64,000 nt of DNA, taken from contig JAQFVV010000032.1 of the NCBI GenBank assembly GCA_028023455.1, positions 870,001-934,000 on the forward strand, given 5' to 3'. The notes beneath the pieces are model-generated. The model saw only the letters and a list, made by a program, of their open reading frames with translations. It was not told where the DNA came from and ran no database searches. Positions 1-13,469 of this stretch are shown here, one piece after another (position 1 is the stretch's first letter; every line of letters begins with the position of its first letter). The position numbers were made by a program, and so were the translations under genes. The DNA is from Epiperipatus broadwayi (Eukaryota > Onychophora > Udeonychophora > Euonychophora > Peripatidae).

Positions 1-458
1 CTAAAGAAGATTCTAATGATTTATTTTAATCTTTATTGATTGATTTATTATTTTATTTTTCTCATTAATAAATTATTTCTTTATTTACAAACATCTCAGT
101 TGTTATTTTATGCATTTACTATAGTAATAATGGAGTAAAATATTTTGTTATTTTATGAAAAAATATACAAATTAATTATATTAAGTTAGCATACTTCTAT
201 ATTACTTTTATCTTATATATAATCCTTGTTAATAAAATAGAGGCGATAAATACTACATACATGACCCATAGTATAACCCTCCCCCATCCATAGCTTTATG
301 AACATGCTCTCTGATGTGTTACATCTGGAATGTATGGTAGGTAAAACAAATGAATATTTATATGAAGAGTAAGTTCTAGATAAATAAATTCTAACCTCAT
401 ATTATTTTACTTGTATATTTTATTGTTTTTGCTATCATTGATACGAGTTGTAATTACA
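1..458. other. AT-rich DNA, nothing recognised
   Basis: Low-complexity AT-rich sequence with stops in all frames. I see no gene, repeat boundary or RNA signal in it. Confidence 0.6.

Positions 459-498
<40 letters not shown>
459..498. repeat. (AT)n(GT)n microsatellite
   Basis: A run of AT dinucleotides passes directly into GT dinucleotides. It abuts the left end of the foldback element that starts at 501. Confidence 0.95.
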
Positions 499-500
499 TT

Positions 501-949
501 GTAAATAAAACATTTTTTATTTAAACCATGTATTATTTTATTTGAATTCCTGATATTTCAATGAAAAAACATTAATCATTGTCAAGGTTGAAGTCTTAAT
601 GAAAAACTGTTATGTCTTAAATAATAACAAGTTTAAGTTTGAAGTAAAGAACAATCATTTTTATGTATGTTTGATAGTTGATTATTCATAATACATGAAT
701 TAACCAAATTTTTATTTTATTCAGTTTTACAATTATTTGATTTTAAGTTGATTTTAGAAAAAAGAGATCAAATAAGTGATTTCCACAAGGCTGGAATATA
801 TTACGTTTCATTTAATTTATTTAACCCCTTAAAATATAACAGTTCTTCATTAATACCTTAACCTTGGCAATGATGAATGTTATTTTTTCAAAGCTTCATA
901 AATTCAAATAAAATAATACATGTCTTAAACCAAAAAATACTTTATTTAC
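501..949. mobile_element. Foldback MITE-like element, family M, copy 1
   Basis: Two arms of about 115 bp lie in inverted orientation: 501-620 and 836-949. Both contain the stretch around ATGTATTATTTTATTTGAAT (read on opposite strands), followed inward by a CAAGGTT block and a TTAATGAAAAACTG/TTAATGAAGAACTG block. About 215 bp separate the arms, and no coding capacity is visible. The arm resembles the arm of the palindrome at 34175-34701 (shared blocks CCATGTATT, GATATTTC, TCAAGGTT, AAAGAACAATCATT), so the two look like diverged members of one family. The transposase superfamily is not identifiable, and no clear target-site duplication is visible because the left flank is a microsatellite. Confidence 0.7.
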
Positions 950-959
950 ATCGTATAAC

Positions 960-1500
960 CATAAAAATATATTGTAATGGTGAAAAAATGAGAGCAATGA
1001 AAAAAGTTTGTGACATGTCCATATTTTGAACACTAAATCTGTAATGGTAGAAAAATGAGAAAAATGAAAGAGGTTTTGTTACATTCCCAAACTTTGAGGT
1101 GTCAAATTGCTATGGAAGAAAAATTAACAAGACATTTTTTATGCCCTAACTCTGAATGCAAAATTGCACTGATATAAAAATGAGAACATAAGAATTCCTC
1201 TTGCTAATACCCCAAATTTTTGATCAAGCTAAATTCATAACAGTACAAAATAAATAAAAATTTAATTAATATTTTATTATAATAAAATAATAACATGATG
1301 AATACTAAAATCTGTAATAGAATAAATTAATCATATGGACTGTTTACTTTCTTATGCCTATGAATTGAGTAAAGTCAAAATCTATAATAGTACGAATTTT
1401 ACAATATCAAGTCTGTAATAATGTAAATAAGTTAGCTAAAATTAATAGTGATGTACAAGTTAAATAAAGTAAATCTGTAATGAAATAAAATGAGTAAACA
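960..1500. repeat. Decayed tandem repeat, unit about 56-70 bp
   Basis: Units start near 971, 1040, 1108, 1164 and 1234. Each opens with a variant of CTGTAATGGTAGAAAAATGAG and closes with CAAAT or TAAAT. Shorter, weaker echoes of the CTGTAATA opening continue to about 1500. Divergence is high, which suggests an old minisatellite. Confidence 0.55.
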
Positions 1501-4500
1501 TTAAGCAAGCTATATTTATAAAATAATTCAAAATTTATATCGGAATAATGTTTAAAATTTATTAATAATATATTTATATACTAGATAAATATCAAACCTA
1601 CACAATATAAAACAATGTATTTGAAAATTATGATAGATATATTAATAGTTTATAATAATATTCATTTACTCTAACCTTTTTATTACTGGGTGGTAAGTTT
1701 GTACTATATTCAAGAATTAGTAAAGTTATTAAGCTTAATGATTACATAAAAACATTTTATAATAATTTATTAACTAGCTCTTATACCAATGATTTTTCAT
1801 AAAACATTAGACTCACTTTCAAACATTACTGAACATTAGTACAATAATAAAATTTATATTATTTGCTGATTAGATTGTATATGTTTATGTTTGCAATGAG
1901 ATTTTAAATCATGATTACTATGTCATATATCTATTAATTTAAATAAGATTCTTAACTTAAATTTAATAAATAATTTTATTTTTAAAAAGTAATAATAAGA
2001 CAATTAATAAATATGCCATAATAATTTAAATTACTGTGTCATAGAGTATTATATTTGTTTAAATGATAATATGGTACATGACATTAGACAGTCTTTCTCA
2101 AACTACAAAAAAATATTCATTTTTCTATTGTTTCCAATAGAAAAGAAAATATTAATTTGATATAGTTTGCTACAAAGTATTTATAAGTGAACAAAGCAAA
2201 TTATTAAGTAAAACATATTGTGTTGATTTAAATGCAAGCTAAAATTATCTATTAAAATTTCTTTAGTTTATTTATATATTTATATGTTCAACTCGCACAC
2301 CTATATATACTAATTGACTTTCTAAAGCAACTGCAATAACAATTTAAATAATAATTATAAGTAAACCATAAACCTGCTATAAATTGGTAAAATACTAATC
2401 AATATCTATACACAAAAGTTCCACTATCTTTTAATTACTTCCCATGGAGAAAATTCAAAAGAAAAATCAATGAAATACAATATTTTAAACTATAACAATT
2501 CCAAAGGCTCTTTTCTTTTAAAAATATTTATAGTTTTATTCAAGAAACTGATTATTCATAATTCCTGGCAAGATTTATATATATATGTTTACACCCAAAA
2601 AATGATTTTGCATATTTAACCACCTGTTGGTTAAGTTTATGTTTTAAATGGACGTGATTTGGAGGTGTGGATGGATAAAGGCTGGTTTCAATAGGATTGT
2701 AAGCTACCCTTACAAATGTTCACATTATTTACATGAAAAAGTATTTATTGATTGACATTTTAAAATGTAATTGGATAAATTATCGAGCATAAATTAAAAT
2801 TAAATACTCTTATATGACGTTACATATATAAACCTGTAAATAATCTAGGTTATGATTTTTTTAATTGTGCAAACACATGTGCAAAAGAATTAAATATTTT
2901 CAAAAAATCAATTTAAAATTATGATTCAAATACCACATATTTTAATATTATAAAATGCATGTATGTATTGTCTTTGAGAATGTTAGAATCTGAATCAGAA
3001 TTAATATTTATATTTGTAGACCAGAAAAAAGTATATTTAAATCATATTTTTATATTTATTATTTGCATGTGTAACTTAATGTCAGAATCAGCTAAATATT
3101 TTGTACTAAATTAGCATATTTATTTTATATGCTTATCATTATATTATTTTATTATTGATTAACTAATTAAATTATTATTTTTAATTACGATAATGCATTT
3201 ATTCAAATATTAGAAGTATTTGTCCGTTTTATATTCTTATTCTCATATTCAGTGGATTATCGTTTGACATGATACTAAGTGCTACGATGATAGCAAAATA
3301 TTGGTGTCTTTGTGGATTCTATATAATTCTATTTGGAATTATATGGATGGTGACTAAAATTAATGTTTATATTATATAATGATGGGTTTGTTGCATTGTA
3401 ATGTAAGAAAATTAATTAATTATTTAATAATCATATTAGAATGTATTTTTCACAATGTTATCCTAATGTTATTTTATATACATTCATTATGCACATTTTA
3501 TAAATAAAATTATTTTATTTATACCTATTACTAACACTGGCCTGAGCATTGTCATCATCACCTCACAACAGAATATTAATAGATTATATATATATCATTT
3601 ATTTTTCAGGAGTGAAGAATTTAATCACCCAATAAATATTTAATATATTACTACTTTATTAAGATCAGCTTATTATTATCCTTGTATTGATCTAGTAAAA
3701 ATTATAATTTTATTTAGAATTATGAAAGCATCCCAATTGCAAAGAAAAATGTATAAATGATAGTTTTCAAGACATAACAAAATTTGCTTTAGGAAATTAA
3801 ATAGAAAAATTAAGAATTGCTTTTACCAATGTCCTGGTTTAAAGCAATCATTGAAAAATTTAAATAAGGTTAAGATATAAAATATAATAAGATTATATTT
3901 TACATCTTAAATTTATTGAAAAATTTTATAATAGCCAATATTTTGCTTAAAAAACATTTATATTATGAATACTATCCAAATGTATTACAACCTTTCTAAC
4001 ATTTATAAAATAAGCAAAAAGAGCTTGATTTTATTTAAATAAAAATTTATTATTAAATTGGTAATTTCATTTTATAATTTAAGAAAGATATTTTATGATT
4101 TTTTAAAAATTTCATTAAATTTCTAGATTTACATTTAGAAAAAATAATAAAGTATATATGTTTTCTTGTAATCCTAAAAAAATATTATTAATAAATGAGA
4201 TCACTTATGGTATTCTGAGACAAAAAGTGATTGCTGACTTACAGTAAAAAAATTTAAATTTATGAATTTTTATGTTTATATTTTTTATTTATTTATATTT
4301 TTAGTGGATAATATATAATTTAAAGTGTACATTGATATAACACATGTCATGATTTCACTCTGTGTTTCTGTATTCTGTATATGTTTTTTTATTAATAACA
4401 ATATAAGCCTTTAAAATATTGTTCATGCTTATTTGTATATAGATACAAAATTTATACACTCATTTAAATTGCAGATAAATTTCTTTTTTGCTTTCCATTT

Positions 4501-4780
4501 AGCAATTTAATATATTTTTTCTTTTTAAATATGTTAGACTGATTCCCCTTCCCCTGCCCTTCCCTGATCTCATATTGGATAGAAATTTTAAAAAATAACA
4601 GATAGCTTATTGCATTTAGGCATATTAAATTATACAATGTGATTGAATTTAATCTTTATTTTATTTTGTGATGAATATAGCATTAATTTTTTTACTATAT
4701 GTGTAGTGTACACTGGTTGGAAGCATGTATACATATCGTAAATAAATATGTATGTTTTTAAAATGCATATTATATATAAA
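1501..4780. other. AT-rich DNA, nothing recognised
   Basis: No ORF of note, no coding-like composition, and no direct or inverted repeat that I could see. A short pyrimidine-rich patch at about 4543-4568 is not diagnostic. Confidence 0.5.
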
Positions 4781-5100
4781 AACAGCCAAAACTCTCTATA
4801 CATATTGCCACTCAGTGCAAGCCAGAGTAATCAAAGGATGCTAGAAGGCTTGTGCATAAAATCCCCATCTAGTGCCTACTCATCCAATATCCCCAGACTA
4901 GTTTCTGGCTTGTGGTCTTCATAAGTGAGGAGCCTTGGATCTGAGAGCACTGCACCTAGATCTTAGTATCTAATGCAACCCTCCAGCAGCCACCTTTTAT
5001 CTCTACTTAACTATAAAACCATGAGTCTTAAATTGAAAGCACTATAATATTTTTAATCCCAGCTCATTAGATTATATAGTCATATGGTGATCATGTGACG
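4781..5100. mobile_element. Long foldback family F, copy 1 (single arm)
   Basis: This stretch matches the left arms of the palindromes at 47907 and 49869 almost base for base over about 290 bp. It runs from AACAGCCAAAACTCTCTATA through the AGCCACCTTTTATCTCTA block to ATATAGTCATAT. It then skips the inner part of the arm and resumes at GGTGATCATGTGA, so the copy is one arm with an internal deletion. It carries one hammerhead-like motif on the minus strand. No coding capacity. Confidence 0.8.
4882..4940 (-). ncRNA. Hammerhead-ribozyme-like motif (core mutated)
   Basis: Read on the minus strand, the outer stem I pair ATCCAA/TTGGAT and inner stem I pair TCCTCA/TGGGGA are intact, as is GAAAC-TA-GTC. 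The core reads CTTATGA where CTGANGA is required. Stem II has an A-C mismatch. This copy is expected to be inactive. The family logic is explained at 49984-50042. Confidence 0.55.
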
Positions 5101-6607
5101 TCATATTATATATAGTTTTCAACTACTTGTAAATTTTGATGCCCATGAAAAGATTTGGAATCGAATATTGTGGAGACAATTGTATTTTACTCTTCATCCA
5201 CTTTACATTTTCAATCTAATAAAAATATACTTTTCATTTATAGATTTAATATAAACATACATAATAAAATCCTGCAAATAACTATATAATTTCCAATATA
5301 TTAACATTTAAACAAATATTAGTTATATAGTGCGTATGTCATGACTCCTATCTCCAGTAGCAGTTAAAGCTAAAATTTAAAATTCAAAATCTCGTTAAAT
5401 CACACGCAATATTAACATTCCAACAATATAAATGGCCAACTCATATAATCCTTTATCAAACATATAAAATAAAAATTAACTGATTTAAAATATGCACTAT
5501 ATAGATAAAAAGGTTTATCCAGTATTTTTTATTTATCAATTAATAATTGGATAGCTATTTAAATTAAATTTTATGAGTGTTTCAGCTACAAAATATCTTA
5601 ATTTAATTGGAAATTTTCAACTACCTAAAAAAATGTTAAAGTTTCATTAAAATTTAAATCCCAGATTGTCGCTATGTTATATATGTGCATGTAACGTTGG
5701 TATATATATCATAAAAACCTTAAATCAATATTATTCTAAATATCAGGTAGATTTTTATATATATTTCATTAAAAGAAATTTAAATCGCTATTTTTTTTTT
5801 CTTCAAATACTGAATAACATTAATTTATTAAAAATTTAATAATATTGAAATTTTTTCTAACAAACTAAAAGTCGTATTATTACTACAATTTAACGACAAT
5901 TGCGCTATTTTCTCGATATTTTTTTTTTTTTGTAAGTTAAATTATAACATATTACCATTTGGTTTGCAATAATTTAGCACATTCAAAATAAAATTGATTT
6001 CAAGACAATTCTAAATTTACTAGAAATCGATAATTCAATCTAATACTTAATGCAGAAGGAAAATTTTAGATGTTAGAGTGGTAAAAAAAAATCTAATCAT
6101 ATGATATATATGTGACATATTTCTAACAGCTTTTATAAAGTCATTGAAGTTTTTTTTTAAAAAAAAAAAAGTTAGGTTTTTCTAAAAAGTCTTAATTCAT
6201 TTTACAACTTTTCTTTTTATTCTTTTACTTCGAAACAAAGTTAACAGTTTGTTTACTGTAGTCTACCACTTCTGAAGTTTGTAAGGCATATCCATAATAA
6301 TTAGAATATCTTTACGTTTAGACTATTTAGAATAAGTGGTACGAAATGCATTAATCAAATTAGAGGCACGTGACGAGATTATCATTGAAAAAAAATTTAA
6401 AGAATATATTGTCTGGGAGTTCATAAGAAGTTTGAGCTCTGGAAGTTTCACGACTGAAATCCATCTGAGTGTCTAACACTCCATCTCTGCACTAAATCAT
6501 ACAGGGCAATATGAAATAATTATTTATAAAAGAAAAATGTTTATACAATAAATAGTCAAAGTAAAAACACATTCATTTGTCAAATCATTATTGCATTATA
6601 TATATAT
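5101..6607. other. AT-rich DNA, nothing recognised
   Basis: Homopolymer runs (for example near 5791, 5921 and 6150) and general AT-rich sequence. No gene or repeat boundary found. Confidence 0.5.
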
Positions 6608-8300
6608 TGTACCTATATTGATATAGGCACATATAATTTTTATCTAAAATTATTATTAAAGTAATCTTTCATAAAAGAAAAACATAAAATTAAATGTTGA
6701 AGAGTTTATTGCAGCTTGTTTTCGAAAAAGATAAGAATTAAATAGTTTTCTAGCGTTAGTTTTTGAAATAAAAAACTACAATTAATTAATCAAAAGGGGG
6801 AGGGGGAGTTTGGTTTGAGAAATGAAACTAAAGGTTTACAAAAGGAAATAAATAGTTTTTATTAATATTCGTAAAAATATAATTTAAAAAGTTAAAACAT
6901 ACAAATCTCTTTTTATTCAAGTTTAATTAAAGAAAAAATAATGTTAAAACTAATATATGTGCGTATATATGTGCGATTGTCAACAATAGAATAAATGTTA
7001 TTATAAATAAATGGAAGTTAAAGAAGATTATCATTAAAAAACACGCAATGGCTATTAATTAATTAGAATATAAAACAACATTTCTCATGCTATTACTAAT
7101 TAAACAATCTTCCAAAACACTTTATCAAAGGATTAATTCTAAAGAATTTCGACAACAGATATTTTCCGGAGGATATGAAAGGGACAACACGTCATCGGTA
7201 TAAATACTGAATATCTTATCAGACAATCAGTTGAGACAAGTCAGTTCACAAATTAATTGAGTGAGTGCAGTTCACCAATTAATTGAATCAGTTAAGTTAA
7301 TGGTATTCAGAAACAAAATGCAGTGCTGAGAAGATTTTGGGAACGCACGTTTATCTCCAGCCCAGATGTCCTAGAAAACAGCAGATCTGCCCGTGAAATA
7401 ATGTCAGCTTAACATCTTAGAAAATCTCCGTCAGTATTCTATTTGTCTCCGATAGTAATAATCATGAAAATCAGGAAACTCAGCAAGGAAACGTCCCAGC
7501 CGGCTGGTAAGCATTCATAATGGAAATATTCTCACCGAAAGCAGCCTCCAAAGAGAACAAAATTCAAAAGCCTAGGTAAAAACATTTGCTTATTTCATTT
7601 ATACTGTAATAGCCATTGCATTGCATTAATTCGTACGAATCTTTCAAGAGTCTAATTATATGAACTTTATATCATACATAAATGAACTATTGATATGTGT
7701 GATTAAATTCCAAATGCTATGTAATAGTTTATTATTATTATGTGTGTACATGAGTTAATATGTGCATGATCATTATATCAATATTTATTAGTTAAATTAG
7801 AGTGTTCTGTTATTAAATCTATAGTAATATTTAAACTATTTAGAAATGTTAATTTAAAATATGCGTGTGTTTTATTAGAATTATAAAATGTTTAAATTTA
7901 GTAAATAAATGTTAGTTAATAAATTATCTTTAAAATTAAACTTTATTTGTCGGTCAATTCTTTTTATCAATTCCTTTTATCAAGTCTTTTAACCACTAAT
8001 TAAGTATAATCTATTAGTGACAACTGAGCTAGTAGTGGATTTAGGCATTGAGTTAGTGGCCACTGTTAAAAGTGCGTTGTCTATTCTTTTAATATTCTTT
8101 TAGAATAAGCAGCTGGCACCCGTGTTTATACACAAACAAAAAAAGTGCTTTGAACTTGGTGTTCAACTCAACAGCGAGAAGAAGTATGTCCAGAAATGTA
8201 ATGTTAGTTATATACTTTATAGCTATCGTTTGGCATACATACTCTCCGAGTATGTTCTTCTCTGCCTAAGAGACCAGTGTTTCGAATGCACACATTCGCA
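6608..8300 (+). mobile_element. LTR-like non-coding block X0 (possible solo LTR)
   Basis: The block begins TGTACC, shortly followed by AGGCACAT, and ends ACACATTCGCA. Both ends abut (AT)n tracts. A TATA-like TATAAATACT lies at about 7200, followed by a GC-richer stretch and a splice-donor-like CCTAGGTAAA at about 7571. Starts of similar form occur at 31641 and 34721. The TG...CA termini, TATA box and lack of coding sequence fit a solo LTR. No target-site duplication can be proven because both flanks read GCATTATATATA, which is either a long duplication or simple-repeat coincidence. Confidence 0.4.
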
Positions 8301-8322
8301 TTATATATATATATATATATAA

Positions 8323-11300
8323 AATTTAAAAGAACTATTTAGCATTATTATAGATTATGTAAGTGCAGTGTTATTAATGCAGCATTTCCAACAATAATGA
8401 CGTTTTTTGAATAAAGACATGTAAAAATAATTTATTATTAAAGAGAAAGGAGACTCATCTTGTCATGTATGTGGTGTATTAATTTATATAAGTTCCTCAA
8501 TGCTGTCATAGTACAGGAAAACTCTCAAACCCAAACACAAGATAGAGACTTTATAAAGACAAGAGTTGCTATCTTATCGTTAACCTAAATTCTGATTTAT
8601 ATAGGCTCTGAAGCATCTTGCCTTTGAGAAAGTGAAGACAGTACTCTGTTCACATTTATCATTAAGCTCCTTACCATGCCTTCATTCTTTAAAGCATGCA
8701 TATGCTGCTTGAAGCTTAAAAAATATTAGAAGCACAACATATTGTTATAATTATTAATTTTAATATGTATTGGATATGCATTTACATACTTTATAAATAA
8801 TCATTTTTATATTTGCTGTATATATGCAGGACTGCTGCATAGGTAAGAGGCATTATGTGGAAGCTAAATTTCAGCACCCATAGTTCCATAAATAGACCTA
8901 GTCAGTGGGCAATGTGCTGGTGCAAAAGTTCATATTTATCAAGGCTTCAGGCCTGCATAGCTATGTCTTTCATGAAAATCAAAAAATAAAATATTTTATC
9001 ATGTGCTAAGTGACTACATTCTCCAAAATTATGTAATTTATATGCACTACAATAAATATCATGTGCAAATTAATAGAATTGTAGAAGCACTGATTAATAG
9101 TTGCACAGATTTCTCACTTATGTACAATATGTATACCTAAATGTTCCACAATATTTTGGTCATGTTAATGTGAAATCAGCATAAATCAAGAATGATTCTC
9201 TTCATTAGGATTTTTATGTATTGAATCAGAATTTTCAAAAAAAATTAAATTGGGACACTAATATTGATGAATTCTCAATAAAACATTGAAGAAAATAAAA
9301 TATATATTTTTGCTTTATACATATTTTATTTTGTTTCCTCAAATATTGATTCAAATTCATATGTATCATTTATAATTAATAGTAATTATTTATTTAAGTA
9401 TCAATTTGTGCAATTTCAATATGTCTATATTTACAAGTAAGATTTTTTTTTAAATATCTAAATGTTTTTATCATGTAAAACCCTCCCCTTGTATTTTAAA
9501 TAAATTAGTTAATCACAACAAAATGAATTCTGCGTATAATTTTGTTTAATGAAAGACAGATAAAATGTTGAAAAGTTATAATTATTTATGTTATTTTTTT
9601 TTACATATTAACTTTCCTGACTTTGGAAGCAGCATGTAATAAATAATGATCAGTTTTAACTAAATTGATTCTAACAAATGTATTAATTACTTAAATATAA
9701 TTCTTGTTTATTATTTGGTGATATTCAGAATCTCTCATGCATATCTTATCTTTTCCATTAACAAAATTAGCTTTTTAAATATTTGCTCAATAATAATAAT
9801 AATTTTACTATTTCATGATTTAATTTTTTGTATTCTTGTTATTTTAGTATAATAAATTAGTCATGTTATATAATCTGGTAACTAGGAGTTTTAAGGATTT
9901 ACATTATATTTACTTAAGGAAAAGAAATTTCGCAATTACATTGTTTACTCAATAAATTTTAGAAGCCATTATCATACCTTTCACCTTCTTTTATTTAATG
10001 ACAGACTATAATAACTAAAAAAAATCAAACAATTGGTTTCTTCCACTAGAATAGATAAAGAATTTTGTTTTTCCCAATAAGAAATGTTGTATGATTATTA
10101 GAATCAACAGAATGGTATTAAACAATAATAATGTTTTAATAAAATATATGCAATAATATCTTTTTAAAACATTCTTATTTTACTAATTCTGGTTTTTTTT
10201 TTGGATTAGGATTATCATGTATTTATGTAATATTGTGAATCAATTATAAATTTTAGTTAAATTACAAATTCACAACAGTCCAAATTCAATGGAAATAGAT
10301 TAGTAAAACACATAAGAAATTAAATTAGTATTTAAAAAAAGATATTAGTACTAAAAAGAAAAAAGATACTATTGGTATTAAAAAGAAGCACAATATTGCA
10401 TTTGAATTGTACCCAAACCCCATATTTCAGCAGCTAATACAGTACCACTTCAATTACACTGAACATATGATAGATCATATAAAATATTATTAATAAATTA
10501 AATTATCTATTATGCATAATTATTATGAGGTAATATTTTAATAAGTTTATTTTAAAGTAAATTAGTAATAGTAATGTGTCATTTTAATATAAATTGCAAT
10601 CTTTAAATAAAAGTAATTTGGACATCTAAACATTTTCATTTACATATAAATTATATTAATTATCACAGTAAAATGTCATTGATCTGTTCAGTTTAATGTA
10701 ATGGTAGACTATGCGATATTTAGTTTATTTTAGACAATTATCACAAGATTGCGCAAAATGTAATCTCATATTTGAATAAAAAATATTTGCAATCAGAATG
10801 TGGTTCTAACAGTTGTCACAACACTAACTAAAAATGTAATCCTCTTATATTTAAACAAGTTTACAATCAGAACATGTTTCTAACAAAGGAGTGTTTTGTA
10901 AATTATCTTGGTGATTTGGCACCGTTCTTGATGAAGCATTTCTGCTCCCTCACAACCTGCACCCCTGCATGTGGTGGCTCTGTATATATATATTTTTTGT
11001 TTTATTACTTATTTTTTTTTAAATTTTATATTCCTTTTTTGTATATGTAGATTAATCTCCGCTCCTCTTCACTTCCTTCAAAAAAATTTTTTTTAATGAT
11101 TAAGTAGAACTTGTGAAAACTGTGAATTAACTGAATGGGGTTTTACAATCAAAATATTCTCAGGTGTTTTATGTGGCTACAACTTAAACAAGTTATTGAA
11201 CTTTATCTATAAACATCTGTAAAGTAACTTTATTGTGAATATATAATTAATTTAAAATAAAATGTGAAATATATAATATGTAATTTACTCATTTTTATTA

Positions 11301-11856
11301 AAACACAAGTTTGAATATTAAATCATTGTATATAATAGGATGGTTTTTGAGACAGTTTTTTGATAAATGAAGATTAATTTAATGTTTGTCAAATCTCGAT
11401 TTTGAAATTCAAAACTTTGGTTTTGTAATATCAATAAACTTTGTTTTTTGGTAATGTTATTGTTGTTGTTATTTTTATAAATCTTTTTTATTTATACTTG
11501 ATAGTTTTATATCCTCATGTTTATAACTGAACAATGATTGTGACTGCTTTATCCATAAAATAATATTTAAGATATATCACAATTCCAATTACTATTCCAA
11601 TATTTAAAATACCATCAGGCTTATATTTAATGTTTACTCATTGATGTTACCATCTGGCAGTTTGACCTATAAAGTTATGTGTCCAAATCAAGATTAAAAT
11701 CTTATGATTATGATTTTTTATCTGAATGAGAAAACTTTTCTATTTCGTTTTTGTTGTTTTTCAGTTATCTTGAAACTAGAATCCATCATACATTGATTTG
11801 TTTATTTATTGTTTTTCTTTTAGATTATCAGATATATTGAGATATCTACCTATAAA

Positions 11857-11858
<2 letters not shown>
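8323..11858. other. AT-rich DNA, nothing recognised
   Basis: Slightly GC-richer patches at 8460-8710, 8830-8960 and 10900-10985 could be old repeat fragments, but I could not match them to each other or to a family. The rest is featureless. Confidence 0.45.

Positions 11859-11935
<77 letters not shown>
11859..11935. repeat. (AT)n microsatellite
   Basis: About 77 bp of almost pure AT dinucleotide with a single interruption (TTGATAT) near 11891. It is the longest AT tract in the window. Confidence 0.95.
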
Positions 11936-11939
<4 letters not shown>

Positions 11940-11970
11940 AATGTTTATATGGATTGTTATTATCATAATG

Positions 11971-12140
11971 CATAATGAATAGAAATGAGGAGATAATATT
12001 AATTAAATAGAGAGAAACTTTTCATGTTACTAAGAAATTATCAATTACTACTAATTAACAATTCTTGAGACTTAACCTCAGGATCAAAAGTTAAAGTTTC
12101 TCTCTATTTAACTGATATTATCCAGTTTCTATTCATTATG
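11971..12140. mobile_element. Short MITE with about 48-bp inverted ends
   Basis: CATAATGAATAGAAA opens at 11971 and its complement TTTCTATTCATTATG closes at 12140. The inverted match continues inward through AAATAGAGAGAAACTTT (left end about 12022, right start 12093). About 70 bp separate the arms. No coding capacity. The target-site duplication is masked by AT-rich flanks. Confidence 0.75.
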
Positions 12141-12662
12141 ATATATATGTATATGCAGCTACTAAAATGACTACAAATATTGATTATTTGAATGTGAATA
12201 AATAATATATATATATATATATATCCAAAAATTACTAATTAATATGATGTAATTGTATATTTATTTAGTTTTAATAATTGCATATTATATAAACTTAAAT
12301 ATAAATTATTAATAAAATCTAGTATGTTTATTTTTCCTCCCAAAAGATGGTTAAACTTTTTTGTCTAATTTTATTTCAAAGTAGATAATTTTCTGTCAGA
12401 AACATACTTTTTACTGGAAAACAGATTAATTTTGAAATAATAAGTAAAAAAAGATTTTTCTAATTAAATCTTGGAAAGACATTGATGAAAAACTGTCTTT
12501 AATTAAAAGTTAAATTCAATTTCTATCAACCGTTTAGAAATTAAACTTTTGTATCTAAGAAATCTGTGAAGGTAAGAAATTGAAAATAAAAAGCACACAT
12601 ATAAAGAAAGGTATACAATTTAAGTATTTACTAAACCACTTTTCTCAATCGGCTAAAGATAA
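12141..12662. other. AT-rich DNA with a short (AT)n tract
   Basis: Contains an (AT)n tract at about 12206-12225. The remainder may hold further decayed 5' sequence of the neighbouring PLE, but I could not read an RT motif from it. Confidence 0.4.
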
Positions 12663-13469
12663 ATGAGGTATGAAAAAATATCAATAAATGTATCTACTAT
12701 AAAAAAGATAATTAAACCGATGCACATAAGAGGTTACACAAGTCCAATGCACAAAAGAGGTTACACGAGTCCAAAGTCTAATACCCCCAACACATATAAA
12801 TGGAGAAGTATGAATGCTTTCCTATTCAAAAATTTACATTTATGTAAATACACAGTGGATAGGAAAAACAACATCTATAAATATATAAAGAAAATGACCA
12901 ACATAGGATTTAAACCCAGTACTATCCATCAGAAAATAAAAACATTTTATAGAAAACTCAATAATAAACAGCCTAAAGACAATATGAAATACTTAACCAT
13001 TCCATTTATACCTAATATAACTTCAAAAATTACTAAAAAAAATTGACTAATCATTTCAAATTTAGCTTCCAAACACCTCCTAATACTAACCGACTAATAA
13101 ATAATTTCAAAGATAAAATAGAAAAAGATCAAGCCCCTCATCTGATCTATAAAATAGCATGCCCTCAATTAAGCTGCCAGGCATCTTACTATGGTGAGAC
13201 TCAGGCTAACATCAACACAAGAATTTACCAACACAGGTATGCATACAACAGGTTTAAAAATAAAAATTAAGAAACATCAATCTTCTGGGATTACCAAGCA
13301 GCTACAGGCCAAAGTATTCGAACCCAGTTCTGCCCAAATAATTTGCACAGAGAAGAATGATGCCAAAAGAAAAGTCAAAGAAACTTTTGACATAGCAAAT
13401 AATCTCAGTGCCATTAATATTAATAGAAGAGAGGCATGCTTTGCTCTCTCCAAACAATGGACTAACTAA
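12663..13469 (+). pseudogene. Penelope-like element, 3' coding end with GIY-YIG domain, frame-broken
   Basis: Three reading frames in succession encode the C-terminal third of a PLE protein. The first (12663-13046) ends with the RT-linker signature KYLTIPFIPNITSKI. The second (from about 13043) carries the GIY-YIG nuclease start: LIYKIACP, two cysteines, YYGET, then the conserved arginine in NTRIYQHR. The third (about 13260-13469) gives the basic helix, the EKNDAKRKVKE segment with the family glutamate, and a tail ending SKQWTN. Frames change in A-rich runs near 13035-13042 and 13255-13265, consistent with small indels. The RT palm is absent, so the copy is 5'-truncated and not functional. 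PLEs are telomere-related retroelements that use GIY-YIG to nick DNA. Assignment to PLE is firm; the family within PLEs is not determined. Confidence 0.85.

Noticed and set aside
8122-8322. Open frame of 66 codons on the plus strand
   Set aside because: It lies in the end of LTR-like block X0 and terminates in translated (AT)n; no motif or family similarity.
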